64,000 bases of DNA from Paramylibacter kogurei (GCF_002742285.1 NZ_MDGM01000015.1:50126-114125), one strand, 5' to 3'; counted from the stretch's first letter, positions 8,741 to 18,490 are shown. The notes: a model not told the origin generated them from the letters alone. Numbers and translations are program-made.

Positions 8741-9274
8741 ATGAAACTGCTTGGAATATCAGGAAGCCTGCGTAAGGGTTCACTTAATCGCAAATTAATG
8801 CACCAGGCAATCCGCCTGTTTGGGGATGCAAAGGTCACTATCGCCGATCTGAATTTGCCGCTGTATGATGGTGATCTTGAAGAAGAACAAGGTATTCCTG
8901 ACAGCGTGACATTGCTTGCCAATCAAATCGCAGCGGCGGATGCAGTCATAGTTTCATGCCCCGAATACAACCAAGGGATTTCAGGTGTGATGAAAAACGC
9001 ACTGGATTGGGTAAGCCGCACGGATGGATCACCGTGGGCAAATAAGCCAGTTGCGCTTCTTGCGGCGGCGGCGGGTCGAGCGGGTGGGGCGCGCTCAAAT
9101 TACGCGCTACGTTTGGCGATGGCACCGTTCAATACCAATTTGCTGCAAGGCCCTGAAATTTTGGTGGCCGGCGCTCATAATGAATTTGATGAAAACGATC
9201 AGCTGACCAGCGAGTTTTATACCAAATCGCTAACCAAGTTGATGACGGAACTTCGCGAAATTTCCAAATCTTAA
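8741..9274 (+). CDS. NAD(P)H-dependent FMN reductase (flavodoxin-like fold)
   Basis: 177 residues of the NADPH-dependent FMN reductase/ChrR family. The phosphate-binding loop GISGSLRKGSLNRKLM opens the protein and the active-site loop CPEYNQGISGVMKNALDWVSR lies near residue 72. Relatives reduce quinones, chromate or flavins. Adenosylation by CobO needs Co(II) reduced to Co(I), usually by a reduced flavin, so a flavin reductase 3 bases after the cobO block is a plausible physiological partner; this is inference. It ends one base from the convergent FAD enzyme. Confidence 0.9.
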   Translation: MKLLGISGSLRKGSLNRKLMHQAIRLFGDAKVTIADLNLPLYDGDLEEEQGIPDSVTLLANQIAAADAVIVSCPEYNQGISGVMKNALDWVSRTDGSPWANKPVALLAAAAGRAGGARSNYALRLAMAPFNTNLLQGPEILVAGAHNEFDENDQLTSEFYTKSLTKLMTELREISKS

Positions 9275-9275
9275 C

Positions 9276-10376
9276 TTATAAATCCAAATGGTGCTGAACG
9301 GTGAAATTCGCAGGGATATCACAGGTTGTCCCTGCAATCATATCCGCGATCATCTCTGCTGATTTATGCGCCAGACCAAACCCGATTTTGTAACCGCCAA
9401 GCGCAGCATAAACATTGTTACAACCTGGTATGGCACCCAACATCGGAGTACGCTTTCGCGCCTTTGGTCGCAATTCCGCCCATCGTTTTTTGACGATCGC
9501 ATTTTGCAACACTGGGCAAATACGTTTCGCCGATGCAATCACAAAATCCAACTTTTCATCTGTGCCGGTTGGATTATTCCAATCGGTTTCTGATGTTGAC
9601 CCCACACCAACCGTGCCATCTTCATGTGGAATAATATAGATGCCTTCTGCATTTATTTGCGGCGCATGACCCAAATCATATTGCAACAATGCACCTTGTC
9701 CTTTGACGCCTGATCCCGTTTGCATTTCGAACTTTCGGTCAAGAAATTCAAACCCGCCGACACCAGCGGCCAGTACAATTGCATTTGCACGAATTTCTCC
9801 CCACTGCCCCGAAACAATGGAATCTTGAACCGTTTCAACTACACAACCCATGCGTATTTCCACACCCATTTTCATCAGTGCCGCCCGTAAAGACTGGCAC
9901 GCCAATGCCGGGTAAATACGCGCAGACATTGTATCGTGAACCACGCCAAATGGGGCGGCAGACGGAGCGATTAACGCATGGCTTTGCAACACATCCCAGC
10001 GGAATTTTCCTTGCCAAATTTCGGTTGCAGATTTTGCGCGCATTTGCGCCAAACCCAACAGGCGTTCATCTGGAATCGGAAACACCCGCCCGATGCGCCC
10101 GTATCCAGATGAAACACCCGAACACGCATCAACGTCGCGCCAAAACGTTTCCGCCGCACATAACGCGTCGAACTGAAACTGTTTTTTCTGATTCCAGTTA
10201 TCGGGCGTATGCGGCGACATCGCACCAACAATTCCACCACTTGCCCCTGCACCAATCGCATCGGACTTTTCCAATACAACAACCGACATTCCACGTAATG
10301 CGCAAACATACGCAGCGCATAGACCGAAAACCCCAGCCCCGACGATTGCCACATCTTTGATTTCATTGCTTGCCAA
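9276..10376 (-). CDS. FAD-dependent amino-acid oxidase/dehydrogenase (DAO/DadA-like)
   Basis: 366 residues of the DAO fold. The dinucleotide-binding motif VAIVGAGVFGLCAAYVCALRG lies at the N-terminus, GAGASGGIVGAMSPH follows near residue 42, and a C-terminal block GYKIGFGLAHKSAEMIADMI is typical of FAD closure. It probably oxidises a D-amino acid or a secondary amine such as N-methylated glycine; the substrate is not readable. The start is taken as TTG at 10376 (AGGAAAG about 9 bases upstream), which places the Rossmann motif at residue 7 as usual. The open frame continues 73 codons further but that part shows no similarity and runs into the divergent promoter region. Confidence 0.85.
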   Translation of the reverse strand: MASNEIKDVAIVGAGVFGLCAAYVCALRGMSVVVLEKSDAIGAGASGGIVGAMSPHTPDNWNQKKQFQFDALCAAETFWRDVDACSGVSSGYGRIGRVFPIPDERLLGLAQMRAKSATEIWQGKFRWDVLQSHALIAPSAAPFGVVHDTMSARIYPALACQSLRAALMKMGVEIRMGCVVETVQDSIVSGQWGEIRANAIVLAAGVGGFEFLDRKFEMQTGSGVKGQGALLQYDLGHAPQINAEGIYIIPHEDGTVGVGSTSETDWNNPTGTDEKLDFVIASAKRICPVLQNAIVKKRWAELRPKARKRTPMLGAIPGCNNVYAALGGYKIGFGLAHKSAEMIADMIAGTTCDIPANFTVQHHLDL

Positions 10377-10513
10377 GGCGTCAAACTTTCCTAAAGTGCG
10401 CTTATTGCTTACGGCATCCAAACAAAACCAGCCAGCCCGAAATCGCATTGAATAAATGCGCCTGACAGTTTTGCGCGTCAATGCCGTACACCACCCAAGC
10501 GACAGGAAATAAA

Positions 10514-11389
10514 ATGACGCGAAACGATCCAAAGCTCGGCATTTGGTTAATGATTGCCACGACATTCGTATTCGCATTGCAAGATGGTGTTTCACGTCAC
10601 TTGGCCAGCGAATATAATGTGTTGATGGTTGTCATGGTGCGTTACTGGTTTTTTGCCGCATTTGTCATTTTCATTGCACGCATACAACAAGGCAGTATTC
10701 GAAAGGCCGCCAAAACCAGCCAGCCGATATTGCAAATTTTTCGCGGGCTTTTATTGATTACCGAAATCTGTGTGATGATTTTGGGATTTGTCTATCTTGG
10801 CCTGATCGAAAGTTATGCGGTATTCGCCGCATATCCTTTATTGATCGCTGCGCTCTCTGGCCCCATTTTGGGTGAAACCGTTGGGTGGCGGCGTTGGGCT
10901 GCGATTGGTGTTGGCTTTCTTGGCGTGTTGATAATTTTACAACCAGGTGTTCAGGTATTCAGCCCCCTTGCCTTAATCCCACTGGCCGCCGCGTTGATGT
11001 TCGCACTTTACGGATTGCTCACGCGGTTTGCCGCACGCAAAGATACTGCCGCGACCAGCTTTTTCTGGACGGGGGTAAGTGGCACAATCGCGATCACAAT
11101 GATCGGTGTGTTTTATTGGGAAAACATGACCACACCTGATTGGGCTTGGATGGCGGTTTTATGCGTGTTGGGCGCATTGGGGCATTATCTGTTGATCAAA
11201 TGTTACGAAGTTTCGGATGCCAGCACTGTACAACCGTTTGCCTATTTCCAATTGGCATTTGGCGCGGTGATCGGATTGTTCATTTTTCACGAAGAATTAC
11301 GTTTCACAACCGCACTTGGCACAACGATCATCATTTCCGCAGGTTTGTTTACCCTGTGGCGCGAAAATCGTGCCAAGGCGAAACGCTAA
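10514..11389 (+). CDS. DMT-superfamily (EamA) exporter
   Basis: 291 residues, strongly hydrophobic, with about ten predicted membrane helices arranged as two EamA repeats (LGIWLMIATTFVFALQDGVSRH at the start; ALGHYLLIKCYEVSDASTVQPFAYFQLAFG in the second half). Such proteins export amino acids or metabolites. The ATG at 10514 has ACAGGAAA 7 bases upstream; a start 11 codons earlier lacks one. Divergent from the FAD enzyme. Its stop TAA shares bases with the TAG of slt on the other strand (CTAA). Substrate unknown. Confidence 0.88.
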   Translation: MTRNDPKLGIWLMIATTFVFALQDGVSRHLASEYNVLMVVMVRYWFFAAFVIFIARIQQGSIRKAAKTSQPILQIFRGLLLITEICVMILGFVYLGLIESYAVFAAYPLLIAALSGPILGETVGWRRWAAIGVGFLGVLIILQPGVQVFSPLALIPLAAALMFALYGLLTRFAARKDTAATSFFWTGVSGTIAITMIGVFYWENMTTPDWAWMAVLCVLGALGHYLLIKCYEVSDASTVQPFAYFQLAFGAVIGLFIFHEELRFTTALGTTIIISAGLFTLWRENRAKAKR

Positions 11390-13341
11390 CCCTTTGCCAA
11401 ATCCACGCTAAGCGCGACAGGTGTTGAACTTCCTGTCAGGCGTGCGCGGTACACATGCAACGATTCAATCACGCGCATGACATAATTGCGCGTTTCGGTA
11501 TAGGGAATATGTTCCACCCAATCGACGACATCGACATCTTCATTGCGCGGGTCACCATATTCTTTGATCCATGCATCTGCGCGGTGCGGCCCCGCATTAT
11601 ATCCCGCAAATGCCAAAACATATGACCCGTTGTATTTTTCCAGCAAACCCGCCAAATAATGTGTGCCAAGCGTTGCGTTATATTGCCAGTCTTGACCCAG
11701 TTTTTGAGTTGAATAATCAATTCCGATTTCACCCGCGACCAGTTTTGCCGTACCTGGCATAACTTGCATTAAACCACGTGCGCCTGCATGGCTTTGTGCG
11801 TATGGGTCAAGCTCGCTTTCACGCCGTGCAATTGACATGGCAACCTCGCCATCAACCTTTGATGTAAAACTCGCTAAATCTGTGACGGGGAAATAGGGGC
11901 GTGGCAAAACGATCCCCCGTTTTGCCACCTCTTTTGCGATTCCAATTGCCACGAACGGACGGTCCATTTCCAAGGCCAGATCGGCCAGTTGCGCAGCCTC
12001 TGTTGCATCCATGGTTTCGGCCATATGCATGAAAAACTGGCGTAGCCTGTTTTGATGATCAGCATAATGAAAAATCAACCCCGCCTGAAAAGTGGTGCTT
12101 TTAACGAACGGCGCGTCGCGCCAATCAGGCACGGTTTCTTTGCCCGATAAACTGTCATCGATTGCACCCCCCAATTTTTCTGCGGCCAACTGACCGTAAT
12201 AGGATGTTTGATGTTTCGCACCCGCCTCATATGCCACCAATGCGGCGTCATAATCGCCCATTGCCTCATATGCGCGGCCTTTCCAATATCCGGCACGACC
12301 CAAGCTGATTGGCGATGCCACGGCGGTTTGAAAATTGTTAAAATGCTGCAACGCCTTTTGTGGGCTGTTCAAAAATCGAAGCGCAAGATACCCTGACAGC
12401 CATTCCAAATCCGCATAATCGTCACCTGTGAATACGCCATGATTGCTGGCCAAAACATAGGCCGCGGCATGATCACCTGATCGCATCGCACGGCGCGCAA
12501 AACCACGACGACGTGGTGTCCATTCTTCTGCGCGGCCCAGTTTTTTTGGGTCTTTGGATTGTTCTAAAATCATTTGCTGTGCGTCGTCCCAGCGCCCCTT
12601 TGCAATCCGCCACAAGAACCGCTCGAATGTAAGCCCTGCATCATTTTGCAATCGTGCTGGTACGGCGGCGATCAGCGTATCAACGTTTTTGTCAACGCGG
12701 CGCAAACCGATACGTGCCTTGGCCAGTTTTTGCATGTCAGCACCGACCAGTGGCAACATCGCCGTTGCTTCGTTGGTCCAGCCTTTCCACAAAAGATTTT
12801 CCAACCGATCCAAATGTTTGGATTTCAACACGGATGGGTATCGCGATAAAAACGCCTCTTGTTCCTCGCCATTCAACGACAGATCAAGCCAAGCGCGAAC
12901 AATTTCTCGATGCGCTGCATCATTGTTCTCTTGGGCTGCATATGCCTCTGCTAAACGCAAGGCACCTTTGCCTGTTTGTGGCAATTCTGTTTCGAAGAAG
13001 CTTCGGATTTGCGTGGGTGAATCGCGATGGGGAATCGACGCTTCACCTTTGCGCCGCAATAGCTTCAAACCCGGCCAATCACCGTTTCGAGCAACGAAAT
13101 TTTGATAGTCATCCCAACCACCTTCGCCTGCACGTAATCGCTGCCATTCGACGATATCCTTGGCAACAGGATCATCCATTGATTGACGCAGGGTATCAAC
13201 CTGTTCCCAATCTTTCTGAGCAGCAGAAATCAGCGCATCGGCCAGCAACTGACCGTTGCGTTCCGTGGTGTCTGCCAGCGCAATCGTGTTGTATGTGCAT
13301 ACAATGGCACACGCCAGAATCGCGAAAACCCTATTTTTCAT
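11386..13341 (-). CDS. slt: Soluble lytic murein transglycosylase
   Basis: 651 residues with a signal peptide (MKNRVFAILACAIVCTYNTIALA). A long alpha-superhelical region of TPR-like repeats follows, then a C-terminal SLT domain with catalytic ARRESELDPYAQSHAGARGLMQVMPGTA, where the Glu of RRES is the general acid/base. It cleaves the MurNAc-GlcNAc bond of peptidoglycan to 1,6-anhydro products in the periplasm. The chosen ATG follows GAGGGCAGG; the frame extends 25 codons upstream without a signal-like sequence. Its stop overlaps the convergent exporter. Confidence 0.93.
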   Translation of the reverse strand: MKNRVFAILACAIVCTYNTIALADTTERNGQLLADALISAAQKDWEQVDTLRQSMDDPVAKDIVEWQRLRAGEGGWDDYQNFVARNGDWPGLKLLRRKGEASIPHRDSPTQIRSFFETELPQTGKGALRLAEAYAAQENNDAAHREIVRAWLDLSLNGEEQEAFLSRYPSVLKSKHLDRLENLLWKGWTNEATAMLPLVGADMQKLAKARIGLRRVDKNVDTLIAAVPARLQNDAGLTFERFLWRIAKGRWDDAQQMILEQSKDPKKLGRAEEWTPRRRGFARRAMRSGDHAAAYVLASNHGVFTGDDYADLEWLSGYLALRFLNSPQKALQHFNNFQTAVASPISLGRAGYWKGRAYEAMGDYDAALVAYEAGAKHQTSYYGQLAAEKLGGAIDDSLSGKETVPDWRDAPFVKSTTFQAGLIFHYADHQNRLRQFFMHMAETMDATEAAQLADLALEMDRPFVAIGIAKEVAKRGIVLPRPYFPVTDLASFTSKVDGEVAMSIARRESELDPYAQSHAGARGLMQVMPGTAKLVAGEIGIDYSTQKLGQDWQYNATLGTHYLAGLLEKYNGSYVLAFAGYNAGPHRADAWIKEYGDPRNEDVDVVDWVEHIPYTETRNYVMRVIESLHVYRARLTGSSTPVALSVDLAKG

Positions 13342-13489
13342 TGTTTGCCTGCCCTCAAGTCGTGGCAAAATAGACGAAACCTGTGCCAAATCATACCCAG
13401 AACTTGGCAATCGCATTTTTGCCCGTTACCTTTGCGCAGTTTCACGCTATTAGGGCGGCGACTCAAATCAACTTTCAGGGAGCACGAAA

Positions 13490-14362
13490 ATGTTCAAAGG
13501 TTCTATGCCAGCACTTATCACGCCAATGTCCAATGGGCTTGTGGATGATAAGGCCCTGAAACAATTGGTTGAATGGCATATTGCCGAAGGTACGCATGGG
13601 CTGGTTCCTGTGGGCACTACAGGCGAAAGCCCAACATTGAGCCATGACGAACATCAACATGTTATTCGCGTGGTTGTTGAAACCGCCGCAGGGCGTATTC
13701 CTGTTATCGCGGGCGCAGGTTCAAATAACACTGCCGAGGCTATCAGCCTTTTGCAATTCGCCAAAGATGTGGGTGCGGATGCTGGATTGGTTGTAACCCC
13801 ATATTACAACAAGCCAACTCAGGCAGGATTGATCGCGCATTACACGGCGTTAAACGAAGTTGGCCTGCCGATTATCATTTATAATATTCCTGGTCGTTCG
13901 GTCATTGACATGGCTCCTGCGACAATGGGTGAGCTGTCGAAATTGCCAAACATCGTTGGCGTCAAAGATGCCACTGGCGATATTGCACGTGTCAGCTTGC
14001 AGCGCATGACCTGTGATGCGGATTTCATCCAACTTACGGGCGAAGATGCATCCGCACTTGGCCATGCCGCGCATGGTGGCAAGGGTTGTATTTCTGTAAC
14101 TGCAAATGTTGCACCGCGTCTTTGTGCAGAATTCCAAGACGCATTGATGGCGGGCAATTTCCCACGCGCATTGGAATTGCAAGATCGCTTGATGCCCCTG
14201 CACAATGCTATCTTTATGGAACCTGGTTTGTGTGGCGCAAAATATGGTCTATCGAAACTTGGGCATTGCAATAACGAGGTGCGTTTGCCGATGACGACGG
14301 TAAGCGCGAGTACTCAAGACGCAATCGATTCTGCAATGCGTCACGCGGGTTTAATCAACTAA
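13490..14362 (+). CDS. dapA: 4-hydroxy-tetrahydrodipicolinate synthase
   Basis: 290 residues of the DapA aldolase family. Conserved features are GTTGESPTL (the TT that positions pyruvate), PYYNKPTQ, the [10 protein letters not shown] segment with the active-site Tyr, and the Schiff-base Lys in [12 protein letters not shown]. It condenses pyruvate with aspartate semialdehyde, the first committed step to diaminopimelate and lysine. GGGAG lies before the ATG. dapE, a later step of the same pathway, is at 33154. A perfect hairpin follows the stop. Confidence 0.96.
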   Translation: MFKGSMPALITPMSNGLVDDKALKQLVEWHIAEGTHGLVPVGTTGESPTLSHDEHQHVIRVVVETAAGRIPVIAGAGSNNTAEAISLLQFAKDVGADAGLVVTPYYNKPTQAGLIAHYTALNEVGLPIIIYNIPGRSVIDMAPATMGELSKLPNIVGVKDATGDIARVSLQRMTCDADFIQLTGEDASALGHAAHGGKGCISVTANVAPRLCAEFQDALMAGNFPRALELQDRLMPLHNAIFMEPGLCGAKYGLSKLGHCNNEVRLPMTTVSASTQDAIDSAMRHAGLIN

Positions 14363-14379
14363 ACCCACACCAATAATAC

Positions 14380-14402
14380 CCAAGAGGCAATCTGCCTCTT
14401 GG
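14380..14402 (+). terminator. Hairpin after dapA (terminator-like)
   Basis: CCAAGAGGCA (14380-14389) and TGCCTCTTGG (14393-14402) form a perfect 10-bp stem with a 3-base loop, 18 bases after the dapA stop. It lacks the usual T-run on the plus strand, so it may be a weak or Rho-assisted terminator or an mRNA-stabilising structure. Confidence 0.5.
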
Positions 14403-14435
14403 CCTTGGCCGTTGATTGACATATATCCATCCATC

Positions 14436-14918
14436 ATGGCCAAAAAAACGAAACCATCCGACAGCAATAACAAACTGGTCGCCGAAAATCGGCGGGCGCG
14501 GTATGATTATGCCATTCAAGATACATTTGAATGTGGTGTCGTTTTGATGGGGTCAGAGGTGAAATCGCTGCGCGAAAATTCAGCCAATATCACCGAAAGC
14601 TATGCCGATGTCGAAAACGGCGAATTGTGGTTAATCAACAGTTCCATCGCGCTCTATGCCCAAGCAAAAACATTCGGTCACGAAGAACGCCGTCGGCGAA
14701 AATTGCTCGCATCAAAACGCGAGATCGCGCGCATGTTTCAGGCCATCGGGCGCAAGGGCATGACATTGGTTCCGCTCAAACTTTATTTCAACGACAAGGG
14801 CCGTGCGAAACTGTTGATCGGCTTGGCCAAGGGTAAGAACCAATCAGATAAACGTGCCACCGAAAAACAACGTGATTGGCAAAAACAAAAATCACGATTG
14901 CTACGCGATCACGGCTAA
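14436..14918 (+). CDS. smpB: SsrA-binding protein SmpB
   Basis: 160 residues, the normal length. The OB-fold core is clear ([31 protein letters not shown], then [20 protein letters not shown]), as are the lysine-rich C-terminal tail and KLLASKREI. SmpB carries tmRNA to stalled ribosomes. The chosen ATG (MAKKT) matches the family; a frame start 8 codons upstream does not. No strong SD is seen. A second rescue factor, arfB, lies 4 kb downstream, so two non-stop rescue pathways are encoded close together. Confidence 0.96.
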   Translation: MAKKTKPSDSNNKLVAENRRARYDYAIQDTFECGVVLMGSEVKSLRENSANITESYADVENGELWLINSSIALYAQAKTFGHEERRRRKLLASKREIARMFQAIGRKGMTLVPLKLYFNDKGRAKLLIGLAKGKNQSDKRATEKQRDWQKQKSRLLRDHG

Positions 14919-14967
14919 CGCTTCCTTTGGTGTTGCGGATTTTTTCACGTGGTCATAGCGTGTGCAT

Positions 14968-15792
14968 ATGAAAGTTACAGTATCCACAGATTGGCTTGCC
15001 CAACACATTAACGATCCCAAGTTACGCATTTTGGATGCGTCTTGGTATTTACCCACCGAAAACCGTGATGGTCGCACAGAATATGAAGCGCAACATATTG
15101 CGGGTGCGCAGTTTTTCGATATTGACGCAATTTCCGATACATCAAGCGATCTGCCACATATGGCGCCGACCGCGGCAGTGTTTGAAACCGCCGTTCGCAA
15201 CATGGGCATATCCAATGATTCAACAATCATTATTTATGATGGTGCTGGGTTGTTTTCCGCAGCGCGCGTTTGGTGGATGTTTCGGGTGATGGGGCACGAT
15301 GACGTTTACGTATTGGATGGTGGTCTGCCTGAATGGATCGCCAAAGGATTGCCAACACAATCCACGCCCACCCAACCCGACACTGGAAATTTCAGCGCAA
15401 AATTTAATGCGCAAAACATTGTCGATGAAACCCAAGTTTTAAAAACAACCGCACAGGTTATCGATGCGCGCCCACCGGCAAGGTTTCGTGGCGAAACGCC
15501 AGAGCCACGCGCAGGATTGCGATCTGGGCATATTCCAAATTCAACAAATGTATTTTTCAAAGCGGTGTTGACCCCAGACAACCACCTGAAATCTGTCGAT
15601 GATTTGCGCGATGTTTTTCAGGGCGCCAATATTGATCTGACCAAGCCCATCATTACCAGCTGTGGTTCTGGTGTGACTGCGGCAGTTTTGGCATTGGCGC
15701 TTGCACGACTAGACGTGACTGAACAAGCACTTTATGACGGGTCTTGGGCGCAATGGGGCGCCGATGAAAACTTACCACTTCAAACAGGTTAA
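14968..15792 (+). CDS. sseA: 3-mercaptopyruvate/thiosulfate sulfurtransferase (two rhodanese domains)
   Basis: About 274 residues with an inactive N-terminal rhodanese domain (ILDASWYLP, IIIYDGAGLFSAARVWWMFR) and an active C-terminal domain with VIDARPPARFRGETPEPR and the catalytic loop CGSGVTAAVLALAL. The GSGVTA loop fits mercaptopyruvate sulfurtransferases. It moves sulfur from 3-mercaptopyruvate to thiols or cyanide. The ATG at 14968 is preferred over a GTG two codons upstream; no clear SD is present. 12 bases separate it from the aminotransferase, so the two are probably co-transcribed: transamination of cysteine would yield 3-mercaptopyruvate (inference). Confidence 0.93.
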   Translation: MKVTVSTDWLAQHINDPKLRILDASWYLPTENRDGRTEYEAQHIAGAQFFDIDAISDTSSDLPHMAPTAAVFETAVRNMGISNDSTIIIYDGAGLFSAARVWWMFRVMGHDDVYVLDGGLPEWIAKGLPTQSTPTQPDTGNFSAKFNAQNIVDETQVLKTTAQVIDARPPARFRGETPEPRAGLRSGHIPNSTNVFFKAVLTPDNHLKSVDDLRDVFQGANIDLTKPIITSCGSGVTAAVLALALARLDVTEQALYDGSWAQWGADENLPLQTG

Positions 15793-15804
15793 CAGGACCT
15801 TATC

Positions 15805-16989
15805 ATGCTGACTTCGCTTCACGCACAACCCGAAGATAAAATTCTGGCACTTATGGGCATGTTTCGTGCCGATGATCGCCCAAACAAAATTGACCTTGGC
15901 GTTGGTGTTTACAAAAACGCCGAAGGCCAAACGCCAATTATGCACGCTGTTAAAAATGCAGAAAAACAATTGTGGGAACAGGAGCAAACCAAAAGCTATA
16001 CTGGCCTGATCGGTGATGCGGGTTATCACAAAGCGATGTCAGAAATGGTTTTAGGCGGCGTTGTGGATTCTGATCGTTTGGCATTTGCACATACACCCGG
16101 TGGTACAGGCGCCATTCGCCAGATTATGGAACTGGTTAAAATGGCCGATACCGGTGCAACCGTTTGGTTAAGCGATCCAACATGGGCGAACCATCCCAGC
16201 ATTATCAAGCATATGGGGTTGCCACAAACGACATACACCTATTTCGATAATGAAACCCGTTCCGTGAATTTTGACGGCATGATGGACAGCCTGAAAGGCG
16301 TGAAATCAGGCGATGTTGTTTTGCTGCATGGTTGTTGTCACAACCCAACAGGTGCAAACTTGAACAATGAACAATGGGCGCTGGTTGCCGATTTGTTGTT
16401 GGAAAAGGGTGCAATTCCATTTGTTGACATCGCCTACCAAGGTTTTGGCGATGGTTTGGAAGAAGACGCATATGGCACGCGCCTGCTTGCGCAAAAATTC
16501 CCTGAAATGTTGATCGCGGCAAGCTGTTCAAAAAACTTTGGCATTTATCGTGAACGCGCCGGGATTGTGATCGCAATTTCACCTGACGCAGCCGCAAGCA
16601 AAATTACCCAAGCGAACCTAAGCTATCTAAATCGCCAAAACTTTAGCTTTCCACCCGATCATGGTGCACGTCTGGTGACGATGGTTTTAACCGACGATAC
16701 ACTTCGTGCGGAATGGAAGGCCGAATTGGAATCTGTGCGTACTGGCATGTTGAACATTCGCCAAATGCTCGCCGAAGCATTGCGCGCCGAAAGCGGATCA
16801 GATCGTTTTGGTTTCTTGGCCGAACATCGAGGCATGTTTTCGCGTGTGGGTGCAACACCTGAACAGGTGCAAAAGCTACGCGAAGATCACGCGATTTATA
16901 TGGTTGGTGACAGCCGTATGAATATCGCTGGGATCACAGAAAAAACCGTGCCGATTTTGGCCAAGGCCATCATCGAAGTTGGTGTTTAA
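15805..16989 (+). CDS. Aromatic/aspartate aminotransferase (class I, AspC/TyrB type)
   Basis: 394 residues, typical for the family. Features are the N-terminal PEDKILALMGMFRADDRPNKIDLGVGVYK, the HGCCHNPTG motif, VDIAYQGFGDGLEEDAYG, and the PLP lysine in SCSKNFGIYRERAG. It transfers amino groups between aspartate or aromatic amino acids and 2-oxoglutarate. AGGA lies before the ATG. The neighbouring mercaptopyruvate sulfurtransferase hints at cysteine as an additional substrate (inference). A strong terminator follows. Confidence 0.94.
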   Translation: MLTSLHAQPEDKILALMGMFRADDRPNKIDLGVGVYKNAEGQTPIMHAVKNAEKQLWEQEQTKSYTGLIGDAGYHKAMSEMVLGGVVDSDRLAFAHTPGGTGAIRQIMELVKMADTGATVWLSDPTWANHPSIIKHMGLPQTTYTYFDNETRSVNFDGMMDSLKGVKSGDVVLLHGCCHNPTGANLNNEQWALVADLLLEKGAIPFVDIAYQGFGDGLEEDAYGTRLLAQKFPEMLIAASCSKNFGIYRERAGIVIAISPDAAASKITQANLSYLNRQNFSFPPDHGARLVTMVLTDDTLRAEWKAELESVRTGMLNIRQMLAEALRAESGSDRFGFLAEHRGMFSRVGATPEQVQKLREDHAIYMVGDSRMNIAGITEKTVPILAKAIIEVGV

Positions 16990-16995
16990 ATTTCG

Positions 16996-17024
16996 CGCCC
17001 AAGGTTCCCACCTTGGGCGTTTTT
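16996..17024 (+). terminator. Rho-independent terminator of the sulfurtransferase-aminotransferase unit
   Basis: CGCCCAAGG (16996-17004), a 6-base loop and CCTTGGGCG (17011-17019) are followed by TTTTT. Its T-run touches the stop codon of the convergent DUF2927 gene. Confidence 0.92.
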
Positions 17025-17712
17025 AATTTGGGTAGTGCATGCGCAACACTTGCGCATCTTGGCCTGTTAGTTTGGTAATGCTGTCGGTGCCAACTTGGGC
17101 AAAAATGGATCGTTTATCGTAATAGGGATTGTGAATATCCCAAGTTAACCCCAAACTTTGCACCACTTCTTCCAGCAGGATTGATGACAACTTCGACTGT
17201 TTCACACGATCAACAGAAACCGCAATTCCCGAAGACAGGATATATTTACCAACTGTCGCGCTTGCCGAAATTGCATTATTTGCCTTTTGCCCGTCTAAAA
17301 AACGATAACCCGTGTTTTTGATGATACGATTTTTGCCACGCGGTTTCACCAGATGAACCTGAATATTTGCATTTCGTGCCGCATTCCCAGAATAAAAGCG
17401 CAACTGCACACCCGCGTCAACGGCGTTCACTTGTTGCACTGCATTTTTGATCGCAGCCTCGGTCGCGGCGGCATATGCACCATTTTTTGAAACGCCTTGC
17501 ACGCCAACAAGCCCAACCGAAATATTGTTGCGCAACTGCTTGGGCCAACGTCGCAACGATGTTTGGCAGGCTTGGCCAGGCTTAGCCTTGCACGCAATTG
17601 ATTTGTAAAACGCTTGGTTGGACAGCTTGCCAGAGCTGCGGGTGAAATCCTGTGCCGACACTGGGAATGCCCCGATCATCACCATCAATAACCCCAACAG
17701 ATATTGTCTCAT
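17023..17712 (-). CDS. DUF2927 family secreted protein
   Basis: About 229 residues with a signal peptide (MRQYLLGLLMVMIGAFPVSA). The rest fits DUF2927, a family common in Rhodobacterales. The C-terminal LLEEVVQSLGLTWDIHNPYYDKRSIF and LTGQDAQVLRMHYP segments are the recognisable motifs. The EE-QSLGL stretch recalls a decayed metallopeptidase helix (HExxH-like) without the histidines, so catalytic activity is doubtful. Function unknown. The start could also be the ATG at 17724; 17712 gives the better signal peptide and has GGGGTG upstream. Confidence 0.85.
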   Translation of the reverse strand: MRQYLLGLLMVMIGAFPVSAQDFTRSSGKLSNQAFYKSIACKAKPGQACQTSLRRWPKQLRNNISVGLVGVQGVSKNGAYAAATEAAIKNAVQQVNAVDAGVQLRFYSGNAARNANIQVHLVKPRGKNRIIKNTGYRFLDGQKANNAISASATVGKYILSSGIAVSVDRVKQSKLSSILLEEVVQSLGLTWDIHNPYYDKRSIFAQVGTDSITKLTGQDAQVLRMHYPN

Positions 17713-17866
17713 GCGACACCCCATCAAATCTTTCGTTTACGATTTCCCTTACCTAAACCGCATAGCGTATAAATCCAGACTCCGCTTGCGTTTTAAATCA
17801 TAACATCCTATGTCCGCGCTGCTGAACAGCAAAAGTGTCCGCTACCTTTTCAAAACGGAGTACATT

Positions 17867-18490
17867 ATGAATCGCGGTATCATCATTGGCGTCATCGCCA
17901 TGGCAGCCATTGTCGTTGCCTCTAATATTCTTGTGCAATTCTTGTTGGGCGATTGGCTCACTTGGGGTGCATTTACATATCCATTCGCATTTCTTGTGAC
18001 CGATTTGATGAACCGTGTTTACGGCACATCCGCGGCGCGCAAAGTTGTGTTTGCTGGTTTCATCGTTGGCATTATCTGTTCGTTCATCGGAACACAGATC
18101 ATCGGTGAATTTGGCCCATTGGTGACATTGCGCATCGCAATTGGATCGGGCACTGCATTCTTGGTTGCGCAATTGATCGATGTATTGGTGTTTGATCGCC
18201 TGCGTTCGGGGAAATGGTGGCGCGCGCCTCTTGCATCCACTTTGATCGGATCGTCATTGGACACGGCTATTTTCTTTACCATCGCGTTTTCTGCAGGCCT
18301 TGCATTTATCGAACCCGCAAATGATGTGTCATGGGCAAATGAAATGGTTCCATTGCTTGGTGCGGGCGCAATGTTGCCATTATGGGTTTCACTCGCCATT
18401 GCCGATTGGGGTGTAAAATTGGTGTTGGCATTGGTTGCACTGATTCCATTTCGCGTGTTGGCACAGCAACTCACGTTGCGCACTGCCTAA
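17867..18490 (+). CDS. yhhQ: Queuosine precursor transporter (YhhQ/VUT family)
   Basis: 207 residues with six or seven membrane helices. It carries the motif PFAFLVTDLMNRVYGTSAARKVV near residue 38 (TDL-NRVYG is diagnostic), and the LRIAIGSGTAFLVAQLIDVLVFDRLR block follows. YhhQ-type ECF-independent carriers import preQ0/preQ1 for tRNA queuosine synthesis. The ATG at 17867 has CGGAG upstream; the longer frame from 17810 is not family-like. No preQ1 riboswitch was recognised in its leader. Confidence 0.9.
   Translation: MNRGIIIGVIAMAAIVVASNILVQFLLGDWLTWGAFTYPFAFLVTDLMNRVYGTSAARKVVFAGFIVGIICSFIGTQIIGEFGPLVTLRIAIGSGTAFLVAQLIDVLVFDRLRSGKWWRAPLASTLIGSSLDTAIFFTIAFSAGLAFIEPANDVSWANEMVPLLGAGAMLPLWVSLAIADWGVKLVLALVALIPFRVLAQQLTLRTA

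Noticed and set aside
10377..10595. 73-codon N-terminal extension of the FAD oxidase
   Set aside because: It lacks similarity, puts the Rossmann motif far from the N-terminus and covers the divergent promoter region; TTG at 10376 has a proper SD.
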